Notes: generated by a model not told the origin, from the letters alone. 64,000 bases of DNA from Lentzea albida (GCF_900111005.1 NZ_FOFV01000006.1:248001-312000), one strand, 5' to 3'; positions 45,502 through 54,891 are shown, counted from the first letter of the stretch. Numbers and translations: made by a program.

Positions 45502-46881
45502 TCAGGCGAAGACCGTACCGTCTGCCACTCCTGCCACGAACGGGTGGCAGGCCCGCACGAAACGGGCGACGGACTCCGGATCACCGGCCGGGTGCGTGTG
45601 GAGGTACGACGCGTGCACGCCACCCACCGCGAAGCCCTCGGCGACGGGTCGCGAGTCGACGCCCCGCCAGTGCCACGCGGGCGGGTTCGAGTGCGGTGTG
45701 GACAGCTGGGTCCGGTGGAACTCGTGGCCGGTCACGCGGCTGCCGGGCGCGTGCAGCGGTGAGCTCGCGGACGCCACCGCGTCCCGGTAGCCCAGGGTCA
45801 GCCTCGGGGTCATGAACCCCTCGGCGTCGAGCACGCCGCACATCGGGTGCCCGTCGATCGACTTCGCGAGGTACAGCAACCCTCCGCACTCGGCGTGCAC
45901 GGGCGCGCCCGATCGAGCGAACCGGGCCACCGCCTCACGCAACCGCACGTTGCCCGACAGGGCTTCCGCGTGCTGCTCCGGGAACCCGCCCGGCAGGACC
46001 AGGCCCGCGGTGCCGTCGGGGAGGGCTTCGTCGTGCAACGGGTCCAGAACGGCCACGGCCGCACCCGCCGCCTTCAGCACCTCGACGTGCTCGGCGTAGC
46101 CGAACGTGAACGCCGCTCCCCCGGCAACAGCGATCACGGGCTCGTCGCGCACGGCCTCCACCTGCGGATCCCACGCGGCGACGGCCATGTCAGGCACCGA
46201 CTTCGCGAGCCGGCGCACCGCGTCGAGGTCGACGTGCTCGGCCACCGCGGCGGCGATCGCGTCGACCGCAGCCACCGCCTCCGGCCCGTGCTCGGCCGCC
46301 GTGACGAGCCCCAGGTGCCGTGAGGGCAGGGAGAACTGCGGGTCGCGTGGCAACACGCCGAGCACGTCGAGCCCGACCTCGTCGCACGCCGACCGCAGCA
46401 CCTGCTCGTGCCGTTGCGACCCGACCTGGTTGAGGATCACGCCGCCGAGCCGGACCGTGGGGTCGTAGCCGCGGAAGCCGTGCAGCAGCGCGGCGAGCGA
46501 CCGGCTCTGCCCGCGTGCGTCCACGACGAACAGCACGGGTGCGTTGATCAGCTTGGCGACGTGCGCGGTGGACCCGATGCCCGCGGTGTCGACACGGCCG
46601 TCGAACAGGCCCATCACGCCCTCGACGACGGCGATGTCGCAGCCCTTGGAACCGTGCGCGAACAGCCCCGGGATCCGCTGCTCGCCGACCATGACCGGGT
46701 CGAGGTTGCGGCCGGGGCGGTCCGTGGCGAGCGAGTGGTAGCCGGGGTCGATGTAGTCGGGGCCGACCTTGAACGGCGCGACCCGCGAGCCAGCGCGGCG
46801 CAGCGCGGCCATGAGGCCGGTGGCGACGGTGGTCTTGCCGCTGCCCGAAGCGGGGGCGGCGACGACAACGCGGTTCACCAC
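45502..46881 (-). CDS. cobB: Cobyrinate/hydrogenobyrinate a,c-diamide synthase
   Basis: 459 residues, normal length. P-loop ASGSGKTT (11-18), dethiobiotin-synthetase-like ATP domain (GPDYIDPGYH), then a class I glutamine amidotransferase domain with catalytic Cys332 in HAECGGLLYL. Amidates the a and c side chains of the corrin ring using Gln and ATP. GTG at 46881 has GGAGG upstream. Between cobM and cobO. Confidence 0.95.
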   Translation of the reverse strand: MVNRVVVAAPASGSGKTTVATGLMAALRRAGSRVAPFKVGPDYIDPGYHSLATDRPGRNLDPVMVGEQRIPGLFAHGSKGCDIAVVEGVMGLFDGRVDTAGIGSTAHVAKLINAPVLFVVDARGQSRSLAALLHGFRGYDPTVRLGGVILNQVGSQRHEQVLRSACDEVGLDVLGVLPRDPQFSLPSRHLGLVTAAEHGPEAVAAVDAIAAAVAEHVDLDAVRRLAKSVPDMAVAAWDPQVEAVRDEPVIAVAGGAAFTFGYAEHVEVLKAAGAAVAVLDPLHDEALPDGTAGLVLPGGFPEQHAEALSGNVRLREAVARFARSGAPVHAECGGLLYLAKSIDGHPMCGVLDAEGFMTPRLTLGYRDAVASASSPLHAPGSRVTGHEFHRTQLSTPHSNPPAWHWRGVDSRPVAEGFAVGGVHASYLHTHPAGDPESVARFVRACHPFVAGVADGTVFA

Positions 46882-46954
46882 GCGGACCTCCGGTGGCGCT
46901 GGTGGACGCCGGTGGACAGCCGGCGTGCCCGCCGCCCGGCGGGCGTCAGCCTGC

Positions 46955-47569
46955 TCACCACTCGATCCCCCGCTGGCCCTTCTGCCCGGCGTCCATCGGG
47001 TGCTTGACCTTGGTCATCTCCACCACGAGGTCCGCCGCGTCGACCAACCTCTGCGGCGCGTACCGCCCGGTGATCACGACGTGCTGGTGGCCGGGCCGGT
47101 TCGCCAGCACGTCGACCACCTCGTCCACGTCGATCCAGCCCCAGTGCAGCGGGTACGTGAACTCGTCCAGCACGTAGAGGCCGTGGCGTTCGGAGCCGAT
47201 GCGTCGGGCGATCTCCGCCCAGCCCTCGCGCGCGGCCGAGGCGTGGTCGTCCTCGGTGCCCTGCTTGCGGGTCCAGGACCAGCCCTCGCCCATCTTGTGC
47301 CACTCGACGGCGCCGCCCTCGCCGGTCTCGTCGTGCAGGCGGCCGAGCGCCTTGAACGCCGACTCCTCGCCGACCTTCCACTTGGCGGACTTCACGAACT
47401 GGAACACGCCGATGTCCCAGCCCTGGTTCCAGCCGCGCAGCGCCAGGCCGAACGCCGACGTCGACTTCCCCTTCATCTCGCCGGTGTGCAGCATCAGCAA
47501 CGGCCGGTTGCGGCGCTGGCGGGTGGTCAGGCCGTCCTTCGGGACCTCGGTGGGTTGTCCTTGAGGCAT
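46955..47569 (-). CDS. cobO: Cob(I)alamin adenosyltransferase
   Basis: 204 residues. CobO/BtuR type: P-loop GEMKGKST (30-37), the conserved GWNQGWDIGVFQFVKS, and LDEFTYPLHWGWI. Adds the 5'-deoxyadenosyl group from ATP to the cobalt ion. ATG with AAGGAG upstream. It is separated from chlID by 138 bp containing a long inverted repeat, and from cobB by 73 bp. Confidence 0.96.
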   Translation of the reverse strand: MPQGQPTEVPKDGLTTRQRRNRPLLMLHTGEMKGKSTSAFGLALRGWNQGWDIGVFQFVKSAKWKVGEESAFKALGRLHDETGEGGAVEWHKMGEGWSWTRKQGTEDDHASAAREGWAEIARRIGSERHGLYVLDEFTYPLHWGWIDVDEVVDVLANRPGHQHVVITGRYAPQRLVDAADLVVEMTKVKHPMDAGQKGQRGIEW

Positions 47570-47610
47570 CGCGGTCTCCTTGCTCGTTGGTCGCTGCTCC
47601 GCAGACTCCG

Positions 47611-47711
47611 GTGAGTTCGCCGGGGAGCTGGTCGTCCGGCCGCCGCTTCGCCGTGATCGGGCTTCGCCGAATCCCGACGAAGGGGCGACCGGACGACCAG
47701 CGCGAACTCAC
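47611..47711 (-). repeat. Long imperfect inverted repeat between chlID and cobO
   Basis: Left arm 47611-47644 pairs with right arm 47683-47711: gtgagttcgc with gcgaactcac at the base, then a seven-base bulge, then ctggtcgtccgg with ccggacgaccag, one mismatch beyond. The right arm begins in the chlID stop codon. In the mRNA it would form a large stem between the two cistrons, suited to processing, partial termination or 3' protection. A transposon-like origin is possible. Confidence 0.7.
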
Positions 47712-49612
47712 GCTGCCCGGACGACGCCGGCGAGGTGGTCGGCGGACAGCTGGTCGAGCCGGACGCAGGTGCCCTGCAACGCCTCGGCGACCTTCTGCGC
47801 GAGGCCGAGGCGGACGTGGCCCTGTTCGCAGTCGACGACCACGACGGCGGTCTGCTCCAGCAGACCCGCGGCCTTCAGCGCGTCCTTGGTCGGGTCGCCG
47901 CCCAGACCGGACGACGTGGCGCGCCCGTCGGTCAGCAGCACCACCAGAGGCCGCTTGCGCGGGTCGCGCAACCGCTCGATCTCCAGGACGCGGTGGGCCT
48001 TCAGCAGACCGTCCGCCAACGGCGTGCGTCCGCCGGTGCGCATCTTCTTCAGGCGCGTCGCCGCCGCGTCGACGGACGTGGTCGGGGGCAGGGCGACCTC
48101 GGCGGTCTGCCCGCGGAACGTCACCACACCGACCTTGTCCCGGCGCTGGTAGGCGTCGCGCAGCAACGAGATCACGGCGCCGCTGACGGCCGACATCCGC
48201 TTCTGCGCCGCCATCGAGCCGGAGGCGTCGACGACGAACAGGACGAGGTTCGACTCCTTGCCCTCCCGCACGGCCTTGCGCAGGTCGGCGGCGGTGAGCA
48301 GCAGACCGGGACCGCTGCGTCCGCGCGCGGCCTGGTGCGGTGCGGCGTTCGTGAGCGTGTCGACGAGGTGCAGTCCATTGCCGTCCACTGTGGACGAACG
48401 GACGACCCGGCCGGTGCGGGCACGGGCGCGGGAACGCTTGCCGGGCGCGCCTTCGCCGACTCCGGGCACCTCCAGCAGCCGCGCCTTGAACGCGGGTGCG
48501 GGTTCCGGCGCTGGACGGTCCTGAGGCGCGTTGCCGCCGCCCTTCGGGCCGTCCTGCGGTTCGGGCAGCTCGCCGCCACCGGGACCGTCGTCGTCGGGGC
48601 CCTCGTCGGGTTCGGAGGCGTGCTCGGCGGCCTGCTTCATCGCGTCCTCGAGCTGCTGCTCCTCGATGCCGGGCTCGTCGAACGGGTCGCGGCGGCGCCG
48701 GTGCGGCAGGGCGAGCCGGACGGCGGTCTCGACGTCGGTCTCCTCGACCTCGGTGGCTCCGCGCCACGCCGCGTGGGCCGTGGCGGCACGGGCGACGACC
48801 AGGTCCGCGCGCATGCCGTCGACCTCGAAAGCCGCGCAGACCGCGGCGATCCGGCGCAGCTCACCGTCCGGGAGGGACACTCCGGCCAGCCGGGCGCGCG
48901 CGTCGGTGATCTGCTGCTTGAGGTGCGCGTCCGCGTCGGCCCACCGGGCGGCGAACGCCACGGGGTCCGCCTCGTAGGCGAGCCGGCGGCGGATGACCTC
49001 GGTGCGCACGGCCACGTCCCGCGCCGCCTTCACCGTCACGGTCAGCCCGAACCGGTCGAGCAGCTGCGGCCGCAGCTCGCCCTCCTCCGGGTTCATGGTG
49101 CCGACCAGCAGGAACTGCGACGGGTGCGACACCGAGACGCCCTCGCGCTCGACGTGCGCGCGTCCCATCGCGGCGGCGTCGAGCAGCAGGTCGACCAGGT
49201 GGTCGTGCAGCAGGTTGACCTCGTCGACGTAGAGCACGCCCCGGTGCGCCGCGGCCAGCAGACCCGGCTGGAACGCCCGCCTGCCCTCGGTCAGCGCCTT
49301 CTCCAGGTCGAGCGACCCGACGAGCCGGTCCTCGGTGGCGCCGACGGGCAGCTCCACGAGCCGGGCGGGACGCCGTTCGACGCCCTCGTGGGGCGCGTCG
49401 GGGCAGTCGGTCGTGCCCGGCACGCAGCCGAAACGGCAGTGCTGGGAGACCTCGAGCTCGGGCAGCAGCGCGGCGAGGGCGCGCACGATGGTCGACTTCG
49501 CGGTCCCCTTCTCGCCGCGGACGAGCACACCGCCGATGCCGGGGTGCACCGCGTTCAACAGCAGGGCGAGCCGGAGGTCGTCGTGTCCGACGACAGCCGA
49601 AAAGGGGTACAT
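47708..49612 (-). CDS. Mg/Co-chelatase AAA+ and VWA subunit (ChlI-ChlD fusion)
   Basis: 634 residues. N-terminal AAA+ ATPase (GEKGTAKST at 33-41, [10 protein letters not shown]), an acidic/Pro-rich linker (about 350-420) and a C-terminal VWA domain with MIDAS DASGSM (near 460). In actinobacteria this fused subunit drives metal insertion with a CobN- or ChlH-type partner, not found in the window. ATG at 49612, first gene behind the cobalamin riboswitch. Confidence 0.92.
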   Translation of the reverse strand: MYPFSAVVGHDDLRLALLLNAVHPGIGGVLVRGEKGTAKSTIVRALAALLPELEVSQHCRFGCVPGTTDCPDAPHEGVERRPARLVELPVGATEDRLVGSLDLEKALTEGRRAFQPGLLAAAHRGVLYVDEVNLLHDHLVDLLLDAAAMGRAHVEREGVSVSHPSQFLLVGTMNPEEGELRPQLLDRFGLTVTVKAARDVAVRTEVIRRRLAYEADPVAFAARWADADAHLKQQITDARARLAGVSLPDGELRRIAAVCAAFEVDGMRADLVVARAATAHAAWRGATEVEETDVETAVRLALPHRRRRDPFDEPGIEEQQLEDAMKQAAEHASEPDEGPDDDGPGGGELPEPQDGPKGGGNAPQDRPAPEPAPAFKARLLEVPGVGEGAPGKRSRARARTGRVVRSSTVDGNGLHLVDTLTNAAPHQAARGRSGPGLLLTAADLRKAVREGKESNLVLFVVDASGSMAAQKRMSAVSGAVISLLRDAYQRRDKVGVVTFRGQTAEVALPPTTSVDAAATRLKKMRTGGRTPLADGLLKAHRVLEIERLRDPRKRPLVVLLTDGRATSSGLGGDPTKDALKAAGLLEQTAVVVVDCEQGHVRLGLAQKVAEALQGTCVRLDQLSADHLAGVVRAA

Positions 49613-49654
49613 GCAGCGAAGTCCTTCCTCGGGTGTCCACGCCCGCGGCCAGGT

Positions 49655-49765
49655 GGAAGAGGGGGACGAGTTCCTGACTCCCGGCACGGGCCGGTCACAG
49701 TCGCGGGACGGCGCCGGAGTCACACCGGCTTCCTCGCACTCCCCTCACAGCCCCGGCATCGTCGC
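49655..49765 (-). promoter_or_regulatory. Cobalamin (B12) riboswitch
   Basis: On the minus strand, just upstream of chlID, the core runs gaggaagccggtgtgactcc, then ggcgccgtcccgcgactgtg, then accggcccgtgccgggagtc and agga (49671-49735 plus flanks). It matches the order of the AdoCbl riboswitch core: GGAA..CCGGTG..ACTCCGG, GC.GTCCCGCGACTGT, and the B12-box-type GGGAGTCAGGAA. High cobalamin would shut down the downstream chlID-cobO-cobB-cobM-cobL-cbiG operon. Outer boundaries are approximate. Confidence 0.88.
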
Positions 49766-49806
49766 ATTTCCGACCACCGGGTCCAACAGCCAGGTGAGCG
49801 ACGTCG

Positions 49807-50769
49807 CTAGATCAGCCCCCGGAACTCGGCCCACGCCTCGCGCACCTCGTCCGCCGTCCACTCCAGCGCGGGCCCGGCCACGGTCACCTCGGTCTTGGCG
49901 AGCGGCCCGTCCTGCCAGAACCCGCCGAGGAACTCCCCGCTCAGCTCCTTGAGCCGCGCCGGGTCGCCCGGCAGGTGCAGCGCGAACTGGTGGGTGTGCG
50001 GTTCCGGCAGGTCCATGGCGGCGGCCACGACCTTGGCGTGCTCGACGTACGTGCCGAGCCTGGGCAGCACCGTGTCCAGGCCGTGCAGCGCGGACAACGC
50101 CGCCGGCCACTGCTGGAACAGCATGCCGCCGTAGCGGTGCCGCCACACCCGTGCCTGGTCGACGAAGTCCTGGGTGCCGGCCAGGGCCGCGCCGGAGATG
50201 CCCTCAAGCGACTTGTAGAACGACACGTAGACCGAGTCGAACAGGCCCGCGATCTCGGGCAGCGGCTTGCCGAGGCCGTACGTGCTCTCCCACAGCCGCG
50301 CGCCGTCGAGGTGCACGACGGCGTCCCGTTCCCGCGCGAGGTCCACCCACGACACGAGCTGGTCCCAGGACGGCAGCACGAACCCGGCCTCGCGGTCGGG
50401 CACCTCCAGCAGCAGCGTCCCGTACGGCTCGGGGCACGACCCGATGTCCGAGGTGCGCAGCTTGATCGGGCGCAGGCCGGACAGCACGGTCAGCGCGTCG
50501 TCCTCGTGGTGCAGGGGGTGTGCCTGCGGGTGCATCGCGACGATCGGGTTGTGCGTGCGGTCGGCCCAGCACTTGAGGGCGATCTGCTGCGCCATGGTGC
50601 CGGTCGGCACGAACAACGCCGCCTCGGTGCCGAGCAGGTGTGCGACCCGCGTCTCCAGCGCGCCCACCGGGCCGCCTTCGCCGTAGCGGTCGGGGTCGAC
50701 GTCCGGCACGGGGCCGAGCGCCTCCAGCAACGTCTTCTTGCGGACTCCGGACAGCTGACGGTTCAACAC
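49807..50769 (-). CDS. Threonine aldolase / beta-eliminating lyase family PLP enzyme
   Basis: 320 residues. PLP Lys186 in VSFYKSLEG, LDGAR (154-158), and an N-terminal GPVGALETRVAHLLGTEAALFVPTGTMAQQ typical of low-specificity L-threonine aldolases, which split threonine/allo-threonine to glycine and acetaldehyde. GTG start with no ribosome site, only 7 bp after the TetR gene. It is not part of the cobalamin operon, since the riboswitch lies between. Confidence 0.85.
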   Translation of the reverse strand: MLNRQLSGVRKKTLLEALGPVPDVDPDRYGEGGPVGALETRVAHLLGTEAALFVPTGTMAQQIALKCWADRTHNPIVAMHPQAHPLHHEDDALTVLSGLRPIKLRTSDIGSCPEPYGTLLLEVPDREAGFVLPSWDQLVSWVDLARERDAVVHLDGARLWESTYGLGKPLPEIAGLFDSVYVSFYKSLEGISGAALAGTQDFVDQARVWRHRYGGMLFQQWPAALSALHGLDTVLPRLGTYVEHAKVVAAAMDLPEPHTHQFALHLPGDPARLKELSGEFLGGFWQDGPLAKTEVTVAGPALEWTADEVREAWAEFRGLI

Positions 50770-50776
50770 CCCCGCA

Positions 50777-51283
50777 TCAAACCTCAGCGGCGAGCGTCTC
50801 CGCGAGCGAAATGACCCCCGCGCGGATCTCGTCCGCCGTCATGCCCTGGGCCAGCAGGAACTCGATGTGCTCGCCCCGGAGGACGGCGAGGACGGTGTGC
50901 GCCTTGAAGGTCGAGCCGACCAGCCTCGCCAGCCGCTCCACGGTGATCCGGAAGTTGCCCTCGCAGCTGCGGACCGTCGTCCGTTCCACAGCGATGACCA
51001 GCGGCAACGATGCCAGCACGTGGTCGAACAGCGTGCCCGCGAACTCGCCTGCGGTGCGGCACTCCAGCGACGCCGTCTGGATCCACGAGGCAGCGGTGGA
51101 GTCCACCACGGCCCTGACCAGACCGGCCTTGTCACCGAAGCGGCGGAACACCGTGCCCTTGCCCACACCGGCCTCCAGGGCCACGTCCTCCACGGACACG
51201 GCCTCGATGCCGCGGGAGCTGATCAACCGGGTGGCGGCGGCCAGGATCGCGGCCCGGTTGCGGGCGGCATCGGCGCGTTCCAA
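50777..51283 (-). CDS. TetR family repressor
   Basis: 168 residues. N-terminal TetR helix-turn-helix: VEDVALEAGVGKGTVFRRFGDKAGL, with a variable ligand domain after it. TTG at 51283 has GGGAG upstream; a GTG at 51301 would overlap the -35 box and operator of the divergent promoter. Its position next to two perfect operator sites strongly suggests it represses the quinone oxidoreductase gene and itself. Confidence 0.9.
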   Translation of the reverse strand: MERADAARNRAAILAAATRLISSRGIEAVSVEDVALEAGVGKGTVFRRFGDKAGLVRAVVDSTAASWIQTASLECRTAGEFAGTLFDHVLASLPLVIAVERTTVRSCEGNFRITVERLARLVGSTFKAHTVLAVLRGEHIEFLLAQGMTADEIRAGVISLAETLAAEV

Positions 51284-51294
51284 CGAACTCTCCC

Positions 51295-51351
51295 TTGACA
51301 CAAGCGGACCGTCGGTCCGTATATTACCAACCGGACCGACGGTCCGCTTGT
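51295..51351 (+). promoter_or_regulatory. Promoter with two TetR operators
   Basis: Rightward promoter: -35 TTGACA (51295-51300), 19-bp spacer, -10 TATATT (51320-51325). One operator, cggaccgtcggtccg (51305-51319), fills the spacer; a second, cggaccgacggtccg (51332-51346), lies just past the -10. They differ only in the central base, and the outer 20-base arms (51300-51319 / 51332-51351) are perfect complements. Operator centres are 27 bp apart. Binding of both would fully block the promoter. Confidence 0.9.
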
Positions 51352-51363
51352 CGAGGAGGCGCA

Positions 51364-52197
51364 GTGAAGGCAGTCCGGTTCCACGAGTTCGGCGGGCCCG
51401 AGGTGCTCACCGTCGAGGAGGTGCCCGATCCGGTCGGCGAGACGCTCGTCGACGTCACCGCGATCGGCCTCAACTACGGCGAGACGGTCATCCGACGCGG
51501 CAAGGGCAGGGAGCTCTTCCCGTGGTATCCGGGGCCGAGTCTTCCCGCCACGCTCGGCTCGGAAGTCGTGGGCATCACAGGTGATGGCCGCCGGGTCATG
51601 GGCGTACCGCGCGATGGCGCCTACGCCACGAAGGCCGTCGTCGAGAACCCGATCGACGTGTCTGACGGCGTGAGCGACCACCAGGCCCTCGCCCTGCTCC
51701 TGCAGGGCACCACGGCGGTCGCGGCGGCCGAGGCGGCGCGGATCCGGCCCGGTGACCGGGTGCTGGTCGAGGCGGCGAGCGGCGGTGTCGGCAGCCTCCT
51801 GGTCCAGCTCGCGGAACAGGCGGGCGCGACCGTGCTCGCGGCGTCCAGCAAGGGCGGGATCGGCTACGACTGGGACGGGCTCGACCCGGTCGACGTCGTC
51901 TTCGAGTCGATCGGCGGCGCGACCGGCAGGCGCGCGTTCGAGCTGCTCAGGGACGGTGTCGGCAGGATGGTCGTGTTCGGGTACGCGAGCGGCGAGCCGT
52001 TGGACGTCACGGCGAGCGACATCTTCCGCAAGGGCGTCGCGGTCATGGGCCTCCCCCGTGGAACGACCCCTCAGGAGGTGCTGGAGCTGGGCCTCGAACC
52101 CGTGCTGGGCGACGTCTACCGGTTCGACGAGATCGCCGAGGCGCACCGGGCGCTCGAAGCCCGCACCACGCGCGGCAAGCTCATCGCGCGACCGTGA
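51364..52197 (+). CDS. Quinone oxidoreductase-type zinc-less MDR dehydrogenase
   Basis: 277 residues, a bit shorter than the usual 320. MDR fold: N-terminal VKAVRFHEFGGPEVLTVEEVPDP, Rossmann AASGGVGSLL (137-146). No zinc ligands are evident, so a quinone reductase-like NADPH enzyme is likely. GTG at 51364 with GAGGAGG upstream. Transcribed from the TetR-controlled promoter. Its end overlaps the P450 gene end by 17 bp. Confidence 0.9.
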   Translation: MKAVRFHEFGGPEVLTVEEVPDPVGETLVDVTAIGLNYGETVIRRGKGRELFPWYPGPSLPATLGSEVVGITGDGRRVMGVPRDGAYATKAVVENPIDVSDGVSDHQALALLLQGTTAVAAAEAARIRPGDRVLVEAASGGVGSLLVQLAEQAGATVLAASSKGGIGYDWDGLDPVDVVFESIGGATGRRAFELLRDGVGRMVVFGYASGEPLDVTASDIFRKGVAVMGLPRGTTPQEVLELGLEPVLGDVYRFDEIAEAHRALEARTTRGKLIARP

Positions 52198-53251
52198 CGG
52201 ACCGGGGCGCGCGGAACGACAGCAGCTGGAGCCATTCCGGATCAGGGCCCGTCAGGTGCAACGACGGCTCGTGCGTGGCCACGGTCCGCAACGTCACGGC
52301 GGCCTCCAGCCGCGCCAGACCGGCGCCGAGGCAGAAGTGCCGGCCGTACCCGAACGCCAGGTGACGCGGATCGGTTTCCTTGCCGCTCAACAACAACACG
52401 AGCTCCGCACCGGCCGGAACGCGCACACCGGACAGCACGACCTCACGCGCGGTGAGCCGCCGCCACGTCACCACGGGCGTCTCGGTCCGCAGCACGTCCT
52501 CGACGAACGACTCGGCCACGCCGGGCTCCGGCAGCCGGGCCCACAACGCGCGGTCCTGCAATGCACGCCGCAACGCCGTGGACAACAGCTGCGTCGTCGT
52601 CTCCTGGCCCGCGATCAGCAGGAAGTAGCAGAGACCGGCGGAGTCCTCGGCGGACACACCGGCGTCGGCCAGCGCGCAGAACAGCTCGCCGTCGCGTGCG
52701 TGGTAGCGCTTGACCAGCCACTGGTGGAAGTCGCCGACGTCGTCGACCAACTCCATCTGCCGTTCGCGGGTGACGTCGCCCCAGAAGAACTCGAGCGAGC
52801 CGGTGCTCCACCGCTTCAGCGTCGGGATGTCGACGTTCTCCAGCCCGAGGAGCTCCATCAGCACGATCGCCGGCAGGTCCCAGGCCAGGTCGCGCACGAG
52901 ATCCGTGCCACCCAGGCGTTCCGCGACGAGCGCGCGGATGCGAGGCTCCGCAGCGGCGACTCGGGCCGGCGTGAAGAACGACGCGACCAGGCGCCGCAGG
53001 CCGGCGTGCGACGACGACCCGTTGTTCGCGAGCGTCGGCGGCAGTGAGAACCGGGCGCGGACCAGGGCACGCAACGCCGAGGGCGCGACGGGTGTGACGG
53101 CGGTCAGCGCGTTGTCGGGCAGGTAGGTGACCGGATCGGCCAGCACGGCGCGCACGTCGTCGTGGTCCGAGACCACCCACCGACCGCCGACGACCTGCAC
53201 CGGCGAGGTGAGTTCGGCGCGCGTGAAGGTGAACAGGTCCACGAGCGGCAC
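52181..53251 (-). CDS. Cytochrome P450
   Basis: 356 residues from the GTG at 53251; an upstream GTG (53290) would extend it into the bioF start region. Heme-binding FGYGRHFCLG with Cys307, I-helix AGQETTTQ. In the K helix the ExxR motif reads EDVLR, so the Glu of ExxR appears as Asp. Lacks the first ~30-40 residues of typical bacterial P450s. Head to head with the bioF-type gene (28 bp apart). Confidence 0.88.
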   Translation of the reverse strand: MPLVDLFTFTRAELTSPVQVVGGRWVVSDHDDVRAVLADPVTYLPDNALTAVTPVAPSALRALVRARFSLPPTLANNGSSSHAGLRRLVASFFTPARVAAAEPRIRALVAERLGGTDLVRDLAWDLPAIVLMELLGLENVDIPTLKRWSTGSLEFFWGDVTRERQMELVDDVGDFHQWLVKRYHARDGELFCALADAGVSAEDSAGLCYFLLIAGQETTTQLLSTALRRALQDRALWARLPEPGVAESFVEDVLRTETPVVTWRRLTAREVVLSGVRVPAGAELVLLLSGKETDPRHLAFGYGRHFCLGAGLARLEAAVTLRTVATHEPSLHLTGPDPEWLQLLSFRAPRSVTVAR

Positions 53252-53279
53252 GCTAGCGGGCGGATGGGAGACTCGGTCG

Positions 53280-54479
53280 GTGACCGTGAGCACAACTGAG
53301 GCGAGTTCCAGCGGCGGTGAGTCGACGTTCGACTGGATCGACGTCCGTTCTGAAGCGCGGGCCAAGGCCGGTCTGACCAGGCGCGTGCGACCGCGCACGG
53401 CGGACTCGACGGACCTCGACCTCGCGAGCAACGACTACCTGGGCCTCGCCAAGGACAAGCGGGTCGCGGGCGCCGCGGCCGCCGCCACGCTGAAGTGGGG
53501 CGCGGGGTCCACGGGATCGCGCCTGGTCACGGGCTCGACGGAGCTGCACGCCGAGCTGGAGTTCGAGCTCGCGAACTTCTGCGGCTCGCAGTCGGCGCTG
53601 GTGTTCAGCAGCGGGTACATGGCGAACCTGGGCGCGGTCACGGCGCTGACGGGACCCGGCACGGCGATCGTCGCGGACCAGCACATCCACGCGTCGCTGA
53701 TCGACGGCACGCGCCTGTCGAAGGCCGACGTCGTCGTCGCGGACCACTGCGACGTGAGCAAGGTGAAGCACGCGCTGGAGACGCGGGGCAAGCGGCGCGC
53801 GATCGTCGTCACGGACTCGGTGTTCAGCGTGGACGGTGACATCGCACCGCTCAACGAACTGCACGAGGTCTGCCGCGCCAACGGCTCCGCGCTGGTGGTC
53901 GACGACGCGCACGGACTCGGCGTCGTCGGGCCGGGCGGCCGCGGCGCGGTGGCCGAGGCCGGTCTCATCAAGCAGCCCGACGTGATCACCACGCTGACGC
54001 TGAGCAAGTCGCTGGGCGCCATGGGCGGTGCCGTCCTCGGCCCGAGCCGGGTGATCAAGCACTTGATCGACACCGCGCGGCCGTTCATCTTCGACACGGG
54101 CCTCGCGCCGAGCAGCGCGGCGGCGGCCCTCGCGGCCATCAGGATCCTGCGCGAGGAACCGGACCGCCCCGAGCGGGCGCTGACCGTGGCGCACGACCTG
54201 AGCAACCGCCTCAAGGAGGCCGGGTTCCAGGTCAGCACGCCGACCGCGGCCGTCGTGAGCGTGCGGGCACCGGGTCCCGAGGAGGCGTTCCGGTGGGCCG
54301 AGACCTGCCGCACGAGCGGGGTGGTCGTCGGCTGCTTCCGGCCGCCGTCGGTGCCGGACGGGATCAGCAGGCTGCGGCTCACCGCGCGCGCCGATCTGAC
54401 CGAGGCCGACATCGAGCGCGCGGTGCGCGTGATCAGGGAGAGCGCCGCATCCGCAGGTGTGGGATCCCGTCCTCGATGA
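53280..54479 (+). CDS. bioF: 8-amino-7-oxononanoate synthase-like enzyme
   Basis: 399 residues, alpha-oxoamine synthase of the BioF/KBL family. PLP Lys243 in TLTLSKSLGAMGGAVLG; DDAHGLGVVGPGGRG and STGSRLVTGS typical of BioF. Condenses pimeloyl thioester and alanine for biotin; KBL-type or secondary-metabolite roles are possible. GTG at 53280 has GGGAG 9 bases upstream. No bioA, bioB or bioD nearby. 47-bp tail-to-tail overlap with the GNAT gene. Confidence 0.87.
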   Translation: MTVSTTEASSSGGESTFDWIDVRSEARAKAGLTRRVRPRTADSTDLDLASNDYLGLAKDKRVAGAAAAATLKWGAGSTGSRLVTGSTELHAELEFELANFCGSQSALVFSSGYMANLGAVTALTGPGTAIVADQHIHASLIDGTRLSKADVVVADHCDVSKVKHALETRGKRRAIVVTDSVFSVDGDIAPLNELHEVCRANGSALVVDDAHGLGVVGPGGRGAVAEAGLIKQPDVITTLTLSKSLGAMGGAVLGPSRVIKHLIDTARPFIFDTGLAPSSAAAALAAIRILREEPDRPERALTVAHDLSNRLKEAGFQVSTPTAAVVSVRAPGPEEAFRWAETCRTSGVVVGCFRPPSVPDGISRLRLTARADLTEADIERAVRVIRESAASAGVGSRPR

Positions 54480-54891
54480 ACTCGTCGCCCTCGGGCACGA
54501 ACCCGAACGAGGCGTAGAAGTCGGCGACGTACGTCTGCGCGTCGAGCACGGACGGCGCGCTGCCGATGTCCACGAGCGCGGCCTGCACGAGCCGGCGGCT
54601 GTACCCGCGGCCGCGGGCCATGCGCGCGGTGACGACGCGGCCGATGCGGAACGTGCCGTCCGGGTCCTCGAGCAACCGCAGGTACGCGAGCGGATCGTGT
54701 GATCCCTCGGCCTCCAGCCAGAAGTGCCGGGTGCCCTGCTCCAGGTCGCGGCCGTCCACGTCGGCGTAGATGCAGTTCTGCTCGACGACGAAGACGTCCT
54801 GCCGCAGCCGCAGGATCGCGTAGAGCTGGGCGGGGCTCAGGTCGAGCCCCCACTGGCGGCGCAGGGTGGCGGGAAACTGTGTGGTTCGCAC
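54433..54891 (-). CDS. ElaA-like GNAT acetyltransferase
   Basis: 152 residues. ElaA signature LRQDVFVVEQNCIYADVDGRDLE with the later acetyl-CoA loop ARGRGYSRRLVQAAL. Family function poorly known (small amine or protein N-acetylation). GTG at 54891. Overlaps the bioF-type gene by 47 bp at the 3' ends; 13 bp from the next protease stop. Confidence 0.85.
   Translation of the reverse strand: MRTTQFPATLRRQWGLDLSPAQLYAILRLRQDVFVVEQNCIYADVDGRDLEQGTRHFWLEAEGSHDPLAYLRLLEDPDGTFRIGRVVTARMARGRGYSRRLVQAALVDIGSAPSVLDAQTYVADFYASFGFVPEGDEFIEDGIPHLRMRRSP

Noticed and set aside
46927..46944. Short GC palindrome between cobO and cobB as a terminator
   Set aside because: Stem of 8 bp in very GC-rich sequence is close to chance and cobB follows without its own promoter.
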